Assembly: GCF_028289705.1 (NCBI RefSeq)
Contig: NZ_JANQOI010000188.1
Span: forward strand, 1 to 64,000
Direction: 5' to 3'
Source of the DNA: Pelagibius sp.
Lineage (GTDB): Bacteria; Pseudomonadota; Alphaproteobacteria; Kiloniellales; Kiloniellaceae
DNA length: 64,000 nt
Shown: positions 44,168 through 52,653 of the stretch, one piece after another
Layout: each line of letters begins with the position of its first letter
Numbering within the stretch: position 1 is the first letter of the stretch
Position numbers and translations under genes: made by a program
The notes under the pieces: model-generated
What the model saw: the letters and a program-made list of their open reading frames with translations, nothing else
What the model was told of the DNA's origin: nothing
Databases searched by the model: none

Positions 44168-45085
44168 GTGTTGGATCACCCGCTTCTAGACGGTCGTAGC
44201 AAAGACATCAGGAAGCGGGTGATCCACTTTCTGGAATCTTCCTACCTAATCCAACGTCAAAGCAACATTGTATTCGTTTGTGGTGGCAGCAAACCGGGAG
44301 ACATGCGTAAGCGTTTCCAGGACTACTTTAGATTCAATCTTTCAGAATTTGAGTTTTTTGAACCTGAATTTGCAATGAATAATTATTTTTCCGGAATAGA
44401 TGTTGAGCCTTTTGATATTGCTGATTTCGAGGAGCTGGTTGGAGATCTATCTCATTCGATCGTATTGTTTCCTGAAGCGCCAGGATCGTTTGCAGAGGCG
44501 GGGTACTTCTCTGCTGTTCCTGCCTTGGCAGAAAAGACCATTTTGGCAATGAATTCTTCTAAACAGAAACGTGATAGCTTTATCTCCCTTGGCCCTGCAA
44601 AAAAGATTCAAGAACAATCGCGCTTCCACCCCAACATTCAAATAGATTACGAAAATCCTGATTTTGGAATGCTGGCAGAAAGGATTCGAAGGTATCCGGT
44701 AAACAAGAAGAAGAAAGCTCTCGACATACTTCCCTTTGGAAAAATGCCTGCCTTTGAATTGTTCGCTCTGATTCGTGAGATTGTATCGTTGCTAACAGTG
44801 GCAACTGTTGAGGATTTGGAATTTACACTGCGTAGCCTGTTTTCTGGACATATCTCGTCTAGCCGGATCAGGAAAATCACTTCAATTCTCGTAGGGTCTG
44901 GACATTTGTTTGAATTGGGTGACTTCGGTCACTTAGCGGTTCGGTCATCGCGGAGTTCGTTTATGGAGATACGTGAAGGCACCAAGGGGTCTCGTGATGA
45001 GTTGTTGCTGACAGTAGCATCATTGTATCCGGATGCGGCGCCGGAGTTTGTGCAACTCGTATCGGATGCGCGTGATGCTGCGTAA
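44168..45085 (+). CDS. Retron effector: nucleoside deoxyribosyltransferase-like protein with winged helix (Ec86/Eco1 type)
   Basis: A 305-residue toxin-effector candidate resembling the Ec86 retron accessory protein. The N-terminal nucleoside-2-deoxyribosyltransferase-like fold has FVCGG (36-40) and LFPEAPGSFAEAG (100-112) with Glu110 as probable catalytic residue, then RDSFISLGPAKKI; Ec86 has LFPESPGSFTELG and RSFINYGPVRLL here. Residues 200-260 look like a winged-helix domain. In Ec86 the msDNA-RT complex restrains this protein until phage infection. The start is GTG 44168 or TTG 44171; the RBS AGAGGAA lies within the a2 repeat. AT-rich codon use marks acquired DNA. Confidence 0.85.
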   Translation: MLDHPLLDGRSKDIRKRVIHFLESSYLIQRQSNIVFVCGGSKPGDMRKRFQDYFRFNLSEFEFFEPEFAMNNYFSGIDVEPFDIADFEELVGDLSHSIVLFPEAPGSFAEAGYFSAVPALAEKTILAMNSSKQKRDSFISLGPAKKIQEQSRFHPNIQIDYENPDFGMLAERIRRYPVNKKKKALDILPFGKMPAFELFALIREIVSLLTVATVEDLEFTLRSLFSGHISSSRIRKITSILVGSGHLFELGDFGHLAVRSSRSSFMEIREGTKGSRDELLLTVASLYPDAAPEFVQLVSDARDAA

Positions 45086-46025
45086 AAGACTTGCGAAACA
45101 ATCTGGTGTTGAGGAAGGCAGGCTGGAGCTGATCGAAAAGACTGCGAGCAAACGATACAAGGTTTATGAGATACCGAAAATGTCTGGTGGGATCAGAGTC
45201 ATTGAACACCCGAGTCGTGAGCTGAAGGCAATTCAGAGGTGGATTGTCAAGACTATACTCAGACACCTCCCGATCCATGATTGTGCGACCGCATACAAAG
45301 AGGGTGCGAGCATTAAGTATAATGCAGAAAGACACCGACGCACAAATTTTACAACAAGGTTTGATTTTTTGGGATTTTTCCCTTCATTCCGCCAGGAGAG
45401 AATCGAGCTGTTTCTGGAACAACAAAGCGCCGACTTTGATCTCGGGCTTTCCGATGGTGATATTTCGTTTATCGGAAATATACTTTGTAGGCATGGGAGG
45501 CTTACTATTGGTGCACCAAGCTCGCCAGCAGTGACTAATGTTATGATGTATTCTTTTGATAGACAGTTTGCGGCTCTCTGTTCAGAGAGAAAGTTGGTGT
45601 ACACAAGGTACGCGGATGATCTATTTGTTTCATCTAGGGAGCCAAACTCATTAGGTGGTCTGGAAGATGAGATAAGGAGAGTTAATCGAGGTATTGATCA
45701 TTTGGCACTTAGAATTAATCATCGGAAAACAGCGTTCTTGTCTCGTAAGTACGCACGGAGAATTGCAGGGGTAATAGTTACTCCAGATCGACGGCTCTCC
45801 ATCGGTAGGGATAGAAAAAGAGAGATTAAATCTCTTGTTTATATGTATTTGAATGGTCGTCTCCCGAGCGAGCGACTTTCTTATCTTCGTGGTCTTTTGG
45901 CATTTGCATGCGATGTTGAGCCAGATTTTGAGTCTCGTCTAAGGCGAAAATATGGAGATTCGGTGATTCAGCAAGTATTACATAGCCCCAACCTGGATTC
46001 TTTGAGTTCGATGAGACGGAGCTAG
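45066..46025 (+). CDS. Retron reverse transcriptase
   Basis: A 319-residue retron RT that converts msd RNA into msDNA. Present are retron region X NAxxH (NAERH, 86-90), first catalytic Asp100 (RFDFLGFFPSF), IGAPSSPAVTN (148-158), catalytic YADD (182-185, YTRYADDLF) and region Y as IAGVIV in place of the usual VTG, then LSIGRDRKREIKS as in Ec86. Start ATG 45066 (or 45075, or 45033) overlaps the effector's end, so translation is probably coupled. The gene order msr-msd, effector, RT is that of Ec86. Confidence 0.93.
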   Translation: MRVMLRKRLAKQSGVEEGRLELIEKTASKRYKVYEIPKMSGGIRVIEHPSRELKAIQRWIVKTILRHLPIHDCATAYKEGASIKYNAERHRRTNFTTRFDFLGFFPSFRQERIELFLEQQSADFDLGLSDGDISFIGNILCRHGRLTIGAPSSPAVTNVMMYSFDRQFAALCSERKLVYTRYADDLFVSSREPNSLGGLEDEIRRVNRGIDHLALRINHRKTAFLSRKYARRIAGVIVTPDRRLSIGRDRKREIKSLVYMYLNGRLPSERLSYLRGLLAFACDVEPDFESRLRRKYGDSVIQQVLHSPNLDSLSSMRRS

Positions 46026-46204
46026 GCGGACCTCAACGCTGCGCGGGCTGTTAGCGAGAGACGCGGGTCTATATCGCAGAGTGTGGCTTTGAGAGAGTAG
46101 TCTGTAGCCTCTGGGCCACTCCCAACTGTCTGCCGTCAACCTTCGGCACCGCGCGTCCCGCGTGGCATCCACAACGCGCCACCACCGTTCCTGGATAACG
46201 TTCC
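46026..46204. other. Right flank of the retron insertion
   Basis: 179 bp over which base composition returns to GC-rich. No integrase, terminal repeat or terminator with a T-run is visible. It must hold the promoter of the MFS gene. Confidence 0.35.
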
Positions 46205-47416
46205 ATGACGCCTCCCACCAGCGGTCCTCAATCGACGGGCCAGATCAATCTGCCGCTGCTGGTGCTGGCGCGGGTCTGTACGACGGTCATCTTCATGACC
46301 TATCCGGCCTGCCTCAGCGTGTTGCTGGTGGAATGGCAGATGACGGCGACCCGGGGCGGCATCGTCCAGGGCGTTTTCACCGCGGCCTTCGCGGTCTCGC
46401 TGCTGGTGGCGTCCTTCCTTTGCGACCGCATCGGCGCCAGGCGCATCTTCGCCCTGGCGAACCTGCTCTCCGCCGCCGCGGCGCTGCTCTTCGCGCTCTT
46501 TGCGCGGTCGTTCGAGAGCGCGCTGGTCTGCGTCGCCCTCATGGGGCTTGCCCAGGGCGGCACCTATACGCCGGCCATCATGCTGGTCTCCGCCAACACC
46601 GCGGCCCAGAAGAAGGCCTCGGCCATCGGCTGGGTGCTGGCGGGCATGTCGGCGGGCTATGTGATCTCGATCTTCCTCTCGACGGCGCTGCTCTCGCTCT
46701 ACGGCTATGAGACGGCGTTCCTCTGGACCGCCCTGGCGACGGTCCTCGGCTGGGGCCTCGGGTACGTTGCGGTGCGGCAGGCGCAGGATCAGGTATCGGC
46801 CGGCGGCGCGACGGGCGGCGCCTTCGATCTGGCGCGGCGCCGCCGCTCCCGCCTGCTCACCCTGGGTTACATCGGTCACTGCTGGGAGCTCTTCGGCGCC
46901 TGGGCCTGGATCCCGGCCTTCCTGGCCGCCGCCGTGCTCTCCCGCGGCACCATGTCGGCCATCGAGCTGGGGCTCTGGACCGCGCTGGCGCTCCACCTCT
47001 CGGGCTTTTTCGCCTCCTTCCTCTCGGGCTACGCGGCGGACCGCTTCGGCGCCCGCGCGGTGCTCATCGCCTTCGCCGTCCTGGGGGCGCTTTGCTCGCT
47101 CTCCATCGGCTGGCTGAGCGGGGCGGGCGTGACCCTGCTGCTGGTGATCGCCGCTGTCTACGGCTTCGCCACCATCGGCGATTCCTCGGTGCTCTCCTCG
47201 GCCATGACCGATGCCGTGCCGCCCGAGCAGTTGGGCCGGGTGCTGGGCCTGCGCTCGGTGCTGGGGGTCGGGGCGGGGGCGCTCTCCCCCGCCGTCTTCG
47301 GCCTCGCCCTCGATCTCACGCCGGGCCCCTCCGCCTGGGGTTACGCCTTCACGACCCTGGCGGTCGGCGGCGCCGTCGCGATCCTCTGTGCCGTGCTGCT
47401 GCCGAGGAAATCTTAG
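46205..47416 (+). CDS. MFS transporter
   Basis: A 403-residue protein with about 12 membrane helices. The loop motif between helices 2 and 3 is CDRIGARRIFALANLL (the MFS A-motif GxxxDRxGxR type), repeated in the second half as ADRFGARAVLIA. The substrate is unknown. The short gap after it (78 bp) leads to an SDR gene that may be co-transcribed. Confidence 0.9.
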   Translation: MTPPTSGPQSTGQINLPLLVLARVCTTVIFMTYPACLSVLLVEWQMTATRGGIVQGVFTAAFAVSLLVASFLCDRIGARRIFALANLLSAAAALLFALFARSFESALVCVALMGLAQGGTYTPAIMLVSANTAAQKKASAIGWVLAGMSAGYVISIFLSTALLSLYGYETAFLWTALATVLGWGLGYVAVRQAQDQVSAGGATGGAFDLARRRRSRLLTLGYIGHCWELFGAWAWIPAFLAAAVLSRGTMSAIELGLWTALALHLSGFFASFLSGYAADRFGARAVLIAFAVLGALCSLSIGWLSGAGVTLLLVIAAVYGFATIGDSSVLSSAMTDAVPPEQLGRVLGLRSVLGVGAGALSPAVFGLALDLTPGPSAWGYAFTTLAVGGAVAILCAVLLPRKS

Positions 47417-47494
47417 TTTTTTCGGTTTGCGCCGACGCCTGGCTTTGCAAGAGTCGGCGTTCTCGCGCAACCAAACCAGCAGGGGACCTCGCAG

Positions 47495-48313
47495 ATGACC
47501 CAAGCCTTTCTTCAGCCCGGCCGCGTGGCCGTCGTCACCGGGGCCGCCTCCGGCATCGGTCTGGCCGCCTGCAAGCGCTTCGCCGAGATGGGCCTCAAGA
47601 CCGTGCTGGCGGACGTCGCGGCCGGCGACCTCGAGGCCGCGGCGGGCGAGGTGGCGGCGCTGGCGCGCGATGGCGAGGCGGATGTGCTTCCGGTCGTTGC
47701 CAATGTCGGCAACGAAGGGTCGTTGGACGCGCTCTGCGCGGCGGTTTACGAGCGCTTCGGACGGACCGACATCCTGATGAACAACGCCGCCGCGCGTGTT
47801 TCCGGCGGCACCGACGAGGGGCTGGACGACTGGCACCACACCATGGCAGTGAACTTCTGGGCCGCGGTGATGGCCGAGCGCGCCTTTCTGCCGCGCATGC
47901 GGGCGCAAGCCAGTCCGGCCGCCATCGTCAACACCGGCTCCAAGCAGGGCATCACCAACCCGCCGGGCAACGCGATCTACAACGTCACCAAGTCGGCGCT
48001 GAAGACCTACACCGAGCAACTGCAGCACCAGCTCCGTAACACCGAGGGCTGCCAGGTGAGCGCCCATCTGCTGGTGCCCGGCTGGACCACCACCGGCAAG
48101 CGCGAGCACCAGCCCGGCGCCTGGCTGCCGGACCAGGTGGTCGCGGTGCTGATCGAAGCGCTGGAGCGCGGCGACTTCTACATCATCTGTCCGGACAACG
48201 AGGTGACCAACGAGATGGACCACCGGCGCATGCTCTGGGGCGTCGGTGATATCATCGAGAACCGCCCGCCGCTGTCGCGCTGGCACAAGGACTGGGCGGA
48301 GAAGTTTCAGTAG
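47495..48313 (+). CDS. SDR-family oxidoreductase
   Basis: 272 residues. Rossmann motif TGAASGIG, NNAA at the NNAG position, Ser (VNTGSKQG) and YNVTK as YxxxK. The C-terminal part differs from fabG-type enzymes (CPDNEVTNEMDHRRMLWG). It is found beside an MFS transporter; the substrate is unknown. AGCAGGGGACCTCGCAG upstream provides a modest RBS. Confidence 0.88.
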   Translation: MTQAFLQPGRVAVVTGAASGIGLAACKRFAEMGLKTVLADVAAGDLEAAAGEVAALARDGEADVLPVVANVGNEGSLDALCAAVYERFGRTDILMNNAAARVSGGTDEGLDDWHHTMAVNFWAAVMAERAFLPRMRAQASPAAIVNTGSKQGITNPPGNAIYNVTKSALKTYTEQLQHQLRNTEGCQVSAHLLVPGWTTTGKREHQPGAWLPDQVVAVLIEALERGDFYIICPDNEVTNEMDHRRMLWGVGDIIENRPPLSRWHKDWAEKFQ

Positions 48314-48612
48314 GCCAGGAAAGATGTGCGCCCAACAGAGCGGCACGCCGGTCCGGCGGCTTTGGCGCATCCTTCGAGACGGGCTCCACTCGAGATCCTG
48401 GGGGCTTCCCCCGGGTAAGGCGAGGCGTTAGGACGATTGACCTCATACTGAATACTGAGGAGGCTGCGCAGCGGCCGCCTCGAAGCACAAGGTCAATTGC
48501 GGAACTGCCTTGTTAATCAGTTTGCTATCGAAGGGTCGCACTTGGCGTTGACTCCCTCCGCTGCGCCGGTGCTCTATCGTGGTCGCCATGTTACTGGAGA
48601 GACGATCGACCC
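48314..48612. other. Intergenic region without a gene
   Basis: 299 bp. A short imperfect hairpin lies around GAGGCTGC...GCCGCCTC near 48460-48482 but has no T-run. Nothing else is supportable beyond a presumed promoter for the next gene. Confidence 0.35.
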
Positions 48613-49287
48613 ATGCCAGCCGGCGCTATCCTGACCCGTGATCTCCCCCTCGACCCGCAGCAGTCGGCCCTGCTGATCGTCGACGTGCAGAACTACTGCG
48701 TGCGCCGCGACGGCGGCGAACTGACCCATCTTTCGCCCGAGCAGCTCGAAGCGGACTACGGGGCCTATTTCCGGCGGATGGAAAGCGTCACGATTCCCAA
48801 GATGCAAAGGCTGCGATCCGCCTGCCGCGGCGCCGAAGTGGAGGTGCTCTACACCACTATCGAAAGCCTGACCCGGGACGGGCGCGACCGCAGCCTCGAC
48901 TACAAGATCAGCGGTTTCAACATCCCCAAGGGATCCTGGGAGGGCAGGGTGGTCGACGCGCTGATGCCGGCCGAGGACGAGATCGTACTGCCGAAGTCCT
49001 CTTCCTCGGTTTTCATCTCGACGAACATCGACTACGTCTTGCGCAATCTCGGCATCAAGCAGCTGGCGATCTGTGGCATCAGGACCGACCACTGCGTCCA
49101 AAGCGCGGTGCGCGACGCCTGCGACCTGGGCTATCTGGTGACCCTGGTCACCGACGCCTGCACCGCGTTTACCGAGGATCGCCACGAATCCGCGCTCGAC
49201 ATGCTGAAGGGTTATTGCCGCCAGGTCACGACCAGCGGCCTTTTGGCGGAGCTGCGGGCCGAGGTGCCGGCGAAAGCGGCACGATAG
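48613..49287 (+). CDS. Isochorismatase-fold cysteine hydrolase
   Basis: 224 residues with the family triad: Asp24 (LLIVDVQNYCV), Lys (IVLPKSSSSVF) and nucleophilic Cys (GIRTDHCVQSAVRDA). Such enzymes hydrolyse C-N bonds in ureido and amide compounds (N-carbamoylsarcosine, ureidoacrylate, biuret, oxamate) or act as isochorismatases. Lying between purine clusters, an amide or ureido substrate is plausible, but no specificity residue settles it. Confidence 0.85.
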   Translation: MPAGAILTRDLPLDPQQSALLIVDVQNYCVRRDGGELTHLSPEQLEADYGAYFRRMESVTIPKMQRLRSACRGAEVEVLYTTIESLTRDGRDRSLDYKISGFNIPKGSWEGRVVDALMPAEDEIVLPKSSSSVFISTNIDYVLRNLGIKQLAICGIRTDHCVQSAVRDACDLGYLVTLVTDACTAFTEDRHESALDMLKGYCRQVTTSGLLAELRAEVPAKAAR

Positions 49288-49291
49288 GCGC

Positions 49292-49359
49292 CGCCGACTA
49301 GTTTTGTCCGCCGACTAGTTTTGCCCGCCGGCTCGCTCTACCCGCCGACCCGCTGTTCC
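49292..49359. repeat. Four-copy 17-bp tandem repeat running into a coding end
   Basis: Units start at 49292, 49309, 49326 and 49343, each beginning CGCCG. The first two, CGCCGACTAGTTTTGTC and CGCCGACTAGTTTTGCC, are nearly identical; units 3 and 4 are degenerate. The last one and a half units encode the C terminus (QRVGG-stop) of the leftward lipoprotein gene. Confidence 0.6.
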
Positions 49360-49973
49360 AGGGCCATGCGGTCGGCGGTGGCGCGGACCTGGACGAGGAA
49401 GCGCTCGAAGACCCGGGCGGTGGCGCGGTTGAGGGCGACGATGGCGGCCTCCACGCTCTCGTCCTCGGCCGGCTCCTCGGCGCCGTAGCTGTCCACCACC
49501 AGCAGGGTCTCGTCGGAAACCCGCAGCAGCGCCAGTTCGATCTCGACGAAGACCCGCGGCGGCCCGCCGCCCAGCAGGCGCTCCAGTCGCTTGGCCTTGC
49601 CGCTCACCTGATAGTCGGCGCGCACCCGCATGTCGGGGCTAACCACCAGGCGCGCCACGCCGCTGCGCCGCAGATAGGCGACCATCTGGTCCTGCAGCAT
49701 GCGCGGCGGCGCGTCGGTCCAGTAGTGGTAGTTGTGCTGCTGCAGCTCGTAGGACTCGCCGCTCTCGCTGTACAGCAATGGGCGCTCGCGCAGCAGACCG
49801 TCGGCCTGCAGCAGTTCCACCGTCATTACCCCGGGCAAGAGGCTCGCCTCGGCGCTCTGCGCGGGGGTCGGCACCAGCAGGCGATAGTAGTGATCGCGCG
49901 GCACCGGCGGGGCCGAGCCCAGGCAGCCGGCCAAGAGCGGCGCGACGAGAAACAGGGGCAGACAGCGTTTCAT
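49338..49973 (-). CDS. ABC-type transport auxiliary lipoprotein (PqiC/MlaD-partner type)
   Basis: A 211-residue lipoprotein (lipobox LLAGC, Cys17) of the ABC transport auxiliary family found with MCE transporters. Typical segments: DHYYRLLVPTP, DGLLRERPLLYSESG, YELQQHNYHYWTDAPPRML. It probably sits in the outer membrane and links to the MlaD-type protein whose gene it follows with a 4-bp overlap. It is last in the leftward operon. Confidence 0.82.
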   Translation of the reverse strand: MKRCLPLFLVAPLLAGCLGSAPPVPRDHYYRLLVPTPAQSAEASLLPGVMTVELLQADGLLRERPLLYSESGESYELQQHNYHYWTDAPPRMLQDQMVAYLRRSGVARLVVSPDMRVRADYQVSGKAKRLERLLGGGPPRVFVEIELALLRVSDETLLVVDSYGAEEPAEDESVEAAIVALNRATARVFERFLVQVRATADRMALEQRVGG

Positions 49974-51004
49974 CGGTTTTCCCTCTGACTCACGGAGGGC
50001 GAGGGCCGGCCATCGACGCTCACCTCCTCGGGCGCCGAGCCGCCCAGCAGCAGCCCGGGGTTCTGCCGGATTAGGCGGCTGAACTCGTTCATGTTGCGGG
50101 TGGTGCCCGCCAGGTTGTGGTTGATGGTGTCGATGTTCTGCGCGATGGAGCGCAGGGTGTAGCGGGTGTCGTCCAGGGCCGCGTTGACGTTGCCCTCGTT
50201 GCGTTCCACCAGGCCCTGCAGGTCGCTGACGATGCTGTCGAGCTGGCCGAGGGTGCCCTGCACCGACTGGCTCATGGTGACGAAATCCCGGGACACGGTT
50301 TCGATGTTCCGCACCGTCTGTTCGACATCGGCGACGTTCCGCTCGGAGAGCAGGGCCTGGACGGAGGTGAGGGTGACGTTGAGCTCCTCGGTGAAGGACA
50401 GCAACTCCCCGGTAATCTCCGGAATGCGCCCGCGGGTGTCGGTCGCCACGGCGTTGAGGGAGCCCAGCAGCGGCGCGACGTCGTCGTCCAGCAGCCTGTT
50501 GGCATTGGTCACCAGGTCGCTGAGGTGGGCCATCAGCGGCTTCCGGCTGTCGCGCGACAGCTCGTTCACCTGGCCGGCGACGCTGGCCATGGCGGCGAAC
50601 ATGTCGGCGGCCGGGGCGCTGGGAATCCGCGCGCCGGGATCGAGCGCGGTGGCCGAGCGGCCCCGGGTGATCTCCACGGTCTTGGCGCCGAGGAACTTGG
50701 AGCTCTGGATGCGGGCGATGCTGTCTTTCGGGATCACCCAGCCCTCGCGCACCGAGACATCGAGGTGAAAGCGCGTGGTGCCGTCTTCGGCCAGCGGCTC
50801 GATGGCCTCGACTTGCCCCACGGGAAAGCCCTCGTAGCGGACCTGGGTGCCGAACTTCACGTCGGCCACGTTGTCGAAGACGACGCTGTAGCGGTCGTGA
50901 GCGCCGGCCCCGCCGGTCAGCAGCACCGCCGAGGCCACGGCGGCCACCAGCATGGCGATCACGAAGGCGCCGACGAGCGCGTAGTTCAGTCCTTGATGTC
51001 GCAT
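49970..51004 (-). CDS. mlaD: MlaD/MCE-domain lipid-transport protein
   Basis: A 344-residue protein with one N-terminal membrane anchor (LVGAFVIAMLVAAVASAVLL) and a single MCE domain (YSVVFDNVADVKFGTQVRYEG, FPVGQVEAI), then a long helical tail rich in coiled-coil-like heptads. MCE hexamers form the periplasmic conduit for phospholipids on the MlaEF complex. ATG 51004, 4 bp after mlaF, is chosen; an in-frame GTG lies at 51022. The tail is longer than in E. coli MlaD, closer to PqiB/YebT-like or Mce proteins. Confidence 0.87.
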   Translation of the reverse strand: MRHQGLNYALVGAFVIAMLVAAVASAVLLTGGAGAHDRYSVVFDNVADVKFGTQVRYEGFPVGQVEAIEPLAEDGTTRFHLDVSVREGWVIPKDSIARIQSSKFLGAKTVEITRGRSATALDPGARIPSAPAADMFAAMASVAGQVNELSRDSRKPLMAHLSDLVTNANRLLDDDVAPLLGSLNAVATDTRGRIPEITGELLSFTEELNVTLTSVQALLSERNVADVEQTVRNIETVSRDFVTMSQSVQGTLGQLDSIVSDLQGLVERNEGNVNAALDDTRYTLRSIAQNIDTINHNLAGTTRNMNEFSRLIRQNPGLLLGGSAPEEVSVDGRPSPSVSQRENR

Positions 51005-51008
51005 GGTG

Positions 51009-51848
51009 CTAACTCGCTTCACCGGTCAGGCGCTGCAGATAGGCGCGGGCGTCCACCTCCGAGTCGTCCGAGCGCCGGTTCAAGAGGTTCTGGATGCGCG
51101 CGTTGTCGGAGCGGCGGATGCCGGCCACGTCATCGACCATCAGGATCCGGCCCTGGTCCAGCACGGTGATGCGGTCGGCGATCTTGAAGGCGCTTTCCAG
51201 TTCGTGGGTGACCACGACGATGCTCATGTTCATGGCCTCGCGCAGCTTCAGGATCAGGTCGTCCAGCGCCGAGGAGACCACCGGGTCGAGGCCGGCGGAG
51301 GGTTCGTCGAAGAACAGCAGCTTGGGGTCCATGACGATGGCCCGCGCCACCGCCGCGCGCTTCAGCATGCCGCCGGAAAGCTGGGCCGGCATCAGCGCGT
51401 CAGCACCGGCCAGGTTCACCACCTCCAGCTTCAGGCGCGCCATGATTTCCATGGTCTTGCGGTCCAGCCGGGTGTGCTCGCGCAGCGGCAGCATGATGTT
51501 CTCGAGCACGGACATGGAGCTGAACAGGGCGCCGCCCTGGAAGGCAACGCCGATCCGCCGGCGCAGGCCCAGCATCTCCATGGCGCCGGCGCGGGTGATG
51601 TCGAGGCCCAGCAGCTCGATCCCGCCCTCGGTCGGTCGTGTCAGCCCCACCAGGTGGCGCAGCAGGGTGGACTTGCCGGAGCCGCTGCCGCCCATGATCA
51701 CCATGATCTCCCCCGGCGCCACCGTGAGGTCGACGTCGTGGAGCACCTGGGTCGCGCCGTAGTGCGCCTGCAGCCCCTCGACGCGGATCACCGGCGCATC
51801 GGCGGACTCCGTGGTCGGGGGCGGGGCGGCTTGGGCGGCTACGGCCAT
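51009..51848 (-). CDS. mlaF: MlaF-type ABC ATPase
   Basis: A 279-residue ATPase with Walker A GGSGSGKST, signature LSGGMLKRAAVARAI, Walker B LLFFDEPSAGLDPV and H-loop VVTHELESAF. The LSGGM signature and SAGLDP are typical of MlaF and other lipid exporters/importers. It drives lipid movement through the MlaE permease encoded just upstream. Confidence 0.93.
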   Translation of the reverse strand: MAVAAQAAPPPTTESADAPVIRVEGLQAHYGATQVLHDVDLTVAPGEIMVIMGGSGSGKSTLLRHLVGLTRPTEGGIELLGLDITRAGAMEMLGLRRRIGVAFQGGALFSSMSVLENIMLPLREHTRLDRKTMEIMARLKLEVVNLAGADALMPAQLSGGMLKRAAVARAIVMDPKLLFFDEPSAGLDPVVSSALDDLILKLREAMNMSIVVVTHELESAFKIADRITVLDQGRILMVDDVAGIRRSDNARIQNLLNRRSDDSEVDARAYLQRLTGEAS

Positions 51849-51852
51849 GGTC

Positions 51853-52644
51853 TCACCCGCTGGTCACGATGAAGGCGAAGATCATGTCGACCATGATGAT
51901 CGCCGCGATGGATTGCACGACCGCGCGGGTGGTCCGCTGCCCCACGCCCTCGGCGCCGCCGTCGGCCAGCGCGCCGTTGACGGCGGAGACCAGGGCGACC
52001 AGGGCGGCGAAGAGCACGCTCTTGCCGAGGCCGTGCATCAGGTCGTTGACCGACAGGATGGCGATCACATCGGCGAAGTAGGCGGCCATGGAGAGCTGCA
52101 GGCTCGCGGTGACGAAAAGGCCCCCCGCCGTCAGCGCCACGAGCATCGCCCACATGGTAAGCGCCGGCACCATGATCATCATGGCGATCAGCGAGGGGGC
52201 GACGAGGAAGCGCACCGGCGAGATGCCCATGACCTTGAGGGCGTCCACCTCCTGATTGATCATCATGGTGCTGAAGCGCGCCGCCAGGGCGGAGCCGGAG
52301 CGCCCGGCGATCAGGATGGCGACGATCAGCGGCGCGAACTCCCGCACCACGGCCAGGGCGATGCCCACCGTGGCGAAGGATTCGGCGCCGAAGAGGCTGA
52401 GGCTGTAGAGGCTTTGGATCGCCAGCATCAGGCCGATGGTGGCCGCCAGCACCGTGGCGATGGGCAGGGCCCCGACGCCGATCTGCATCATCTGGGTGAC
52501 CACCGCCGGCAGGCGCACGGGCTGGCGCCGCGCCGGGCCGAAGACCGCCCAGAGCAGGGACTCGACGAAGAGGGCGCCGGCGAAGCCGACCTCCTCGGCG
52601 CCGCGCACCACGCTCCGTCCGATCCCTTCGGCGACCCGCAGCAT
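51853..52644 (-). CDS. mlaE: MlaE-type permease
   Basis: A 263-residue membrane permease of the MlaE/TtgB family. Conserved: LPIATVLAATIGLMLAIQS, REFAPLIVAILIAGRSGSALAARF and MINQEVDALKVMGISPVRFLVAP. It forms the dimeric membrane core with MlaF. Starts follow the STAS gene by 9 bp. Confidence 0.93.
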   Translation of the reverse strand: MLRVAEGIGRSVVRGAEEVGFAGALFVESLLWAVFGPARRQPVRLPAVVTQMMQIGVGALPIATVLAATIGLMLAIQSLYSLSLFGAESFATVGIALAVVREFAPLIVAILIAGRSGSALAARFSTMMINQEVDALKVMGISPVRFLVAPSLIAMMIMVPALTMWAMLVALTAGGLFVTASLQLSMAAYFADVIAILSVNDLMHGLGKSVLFAALVALVSAVNGALADGGAEGVGQRTTRAVVQSIAAIIMVDMIFAFIVTSG

Positions 52645-52653
52645 GACGCGCCC

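Noticed and set aside
45033..45065. Earlier ATG for the retron reverse transcriptase
   Set aside because: It is possible, but lies deep inside the effector gene without a ribosome-binding site; ATG 45066 or 45075 better fits coupled translation and RT length.
46136..48370. 744-codon leftward open frame
   Set aside because: It is antisense to the MFS and SDR genes, is rich in Arg/Gly/His/Gln and has no family resemblance. Long shadow frames are expected at this GC content.
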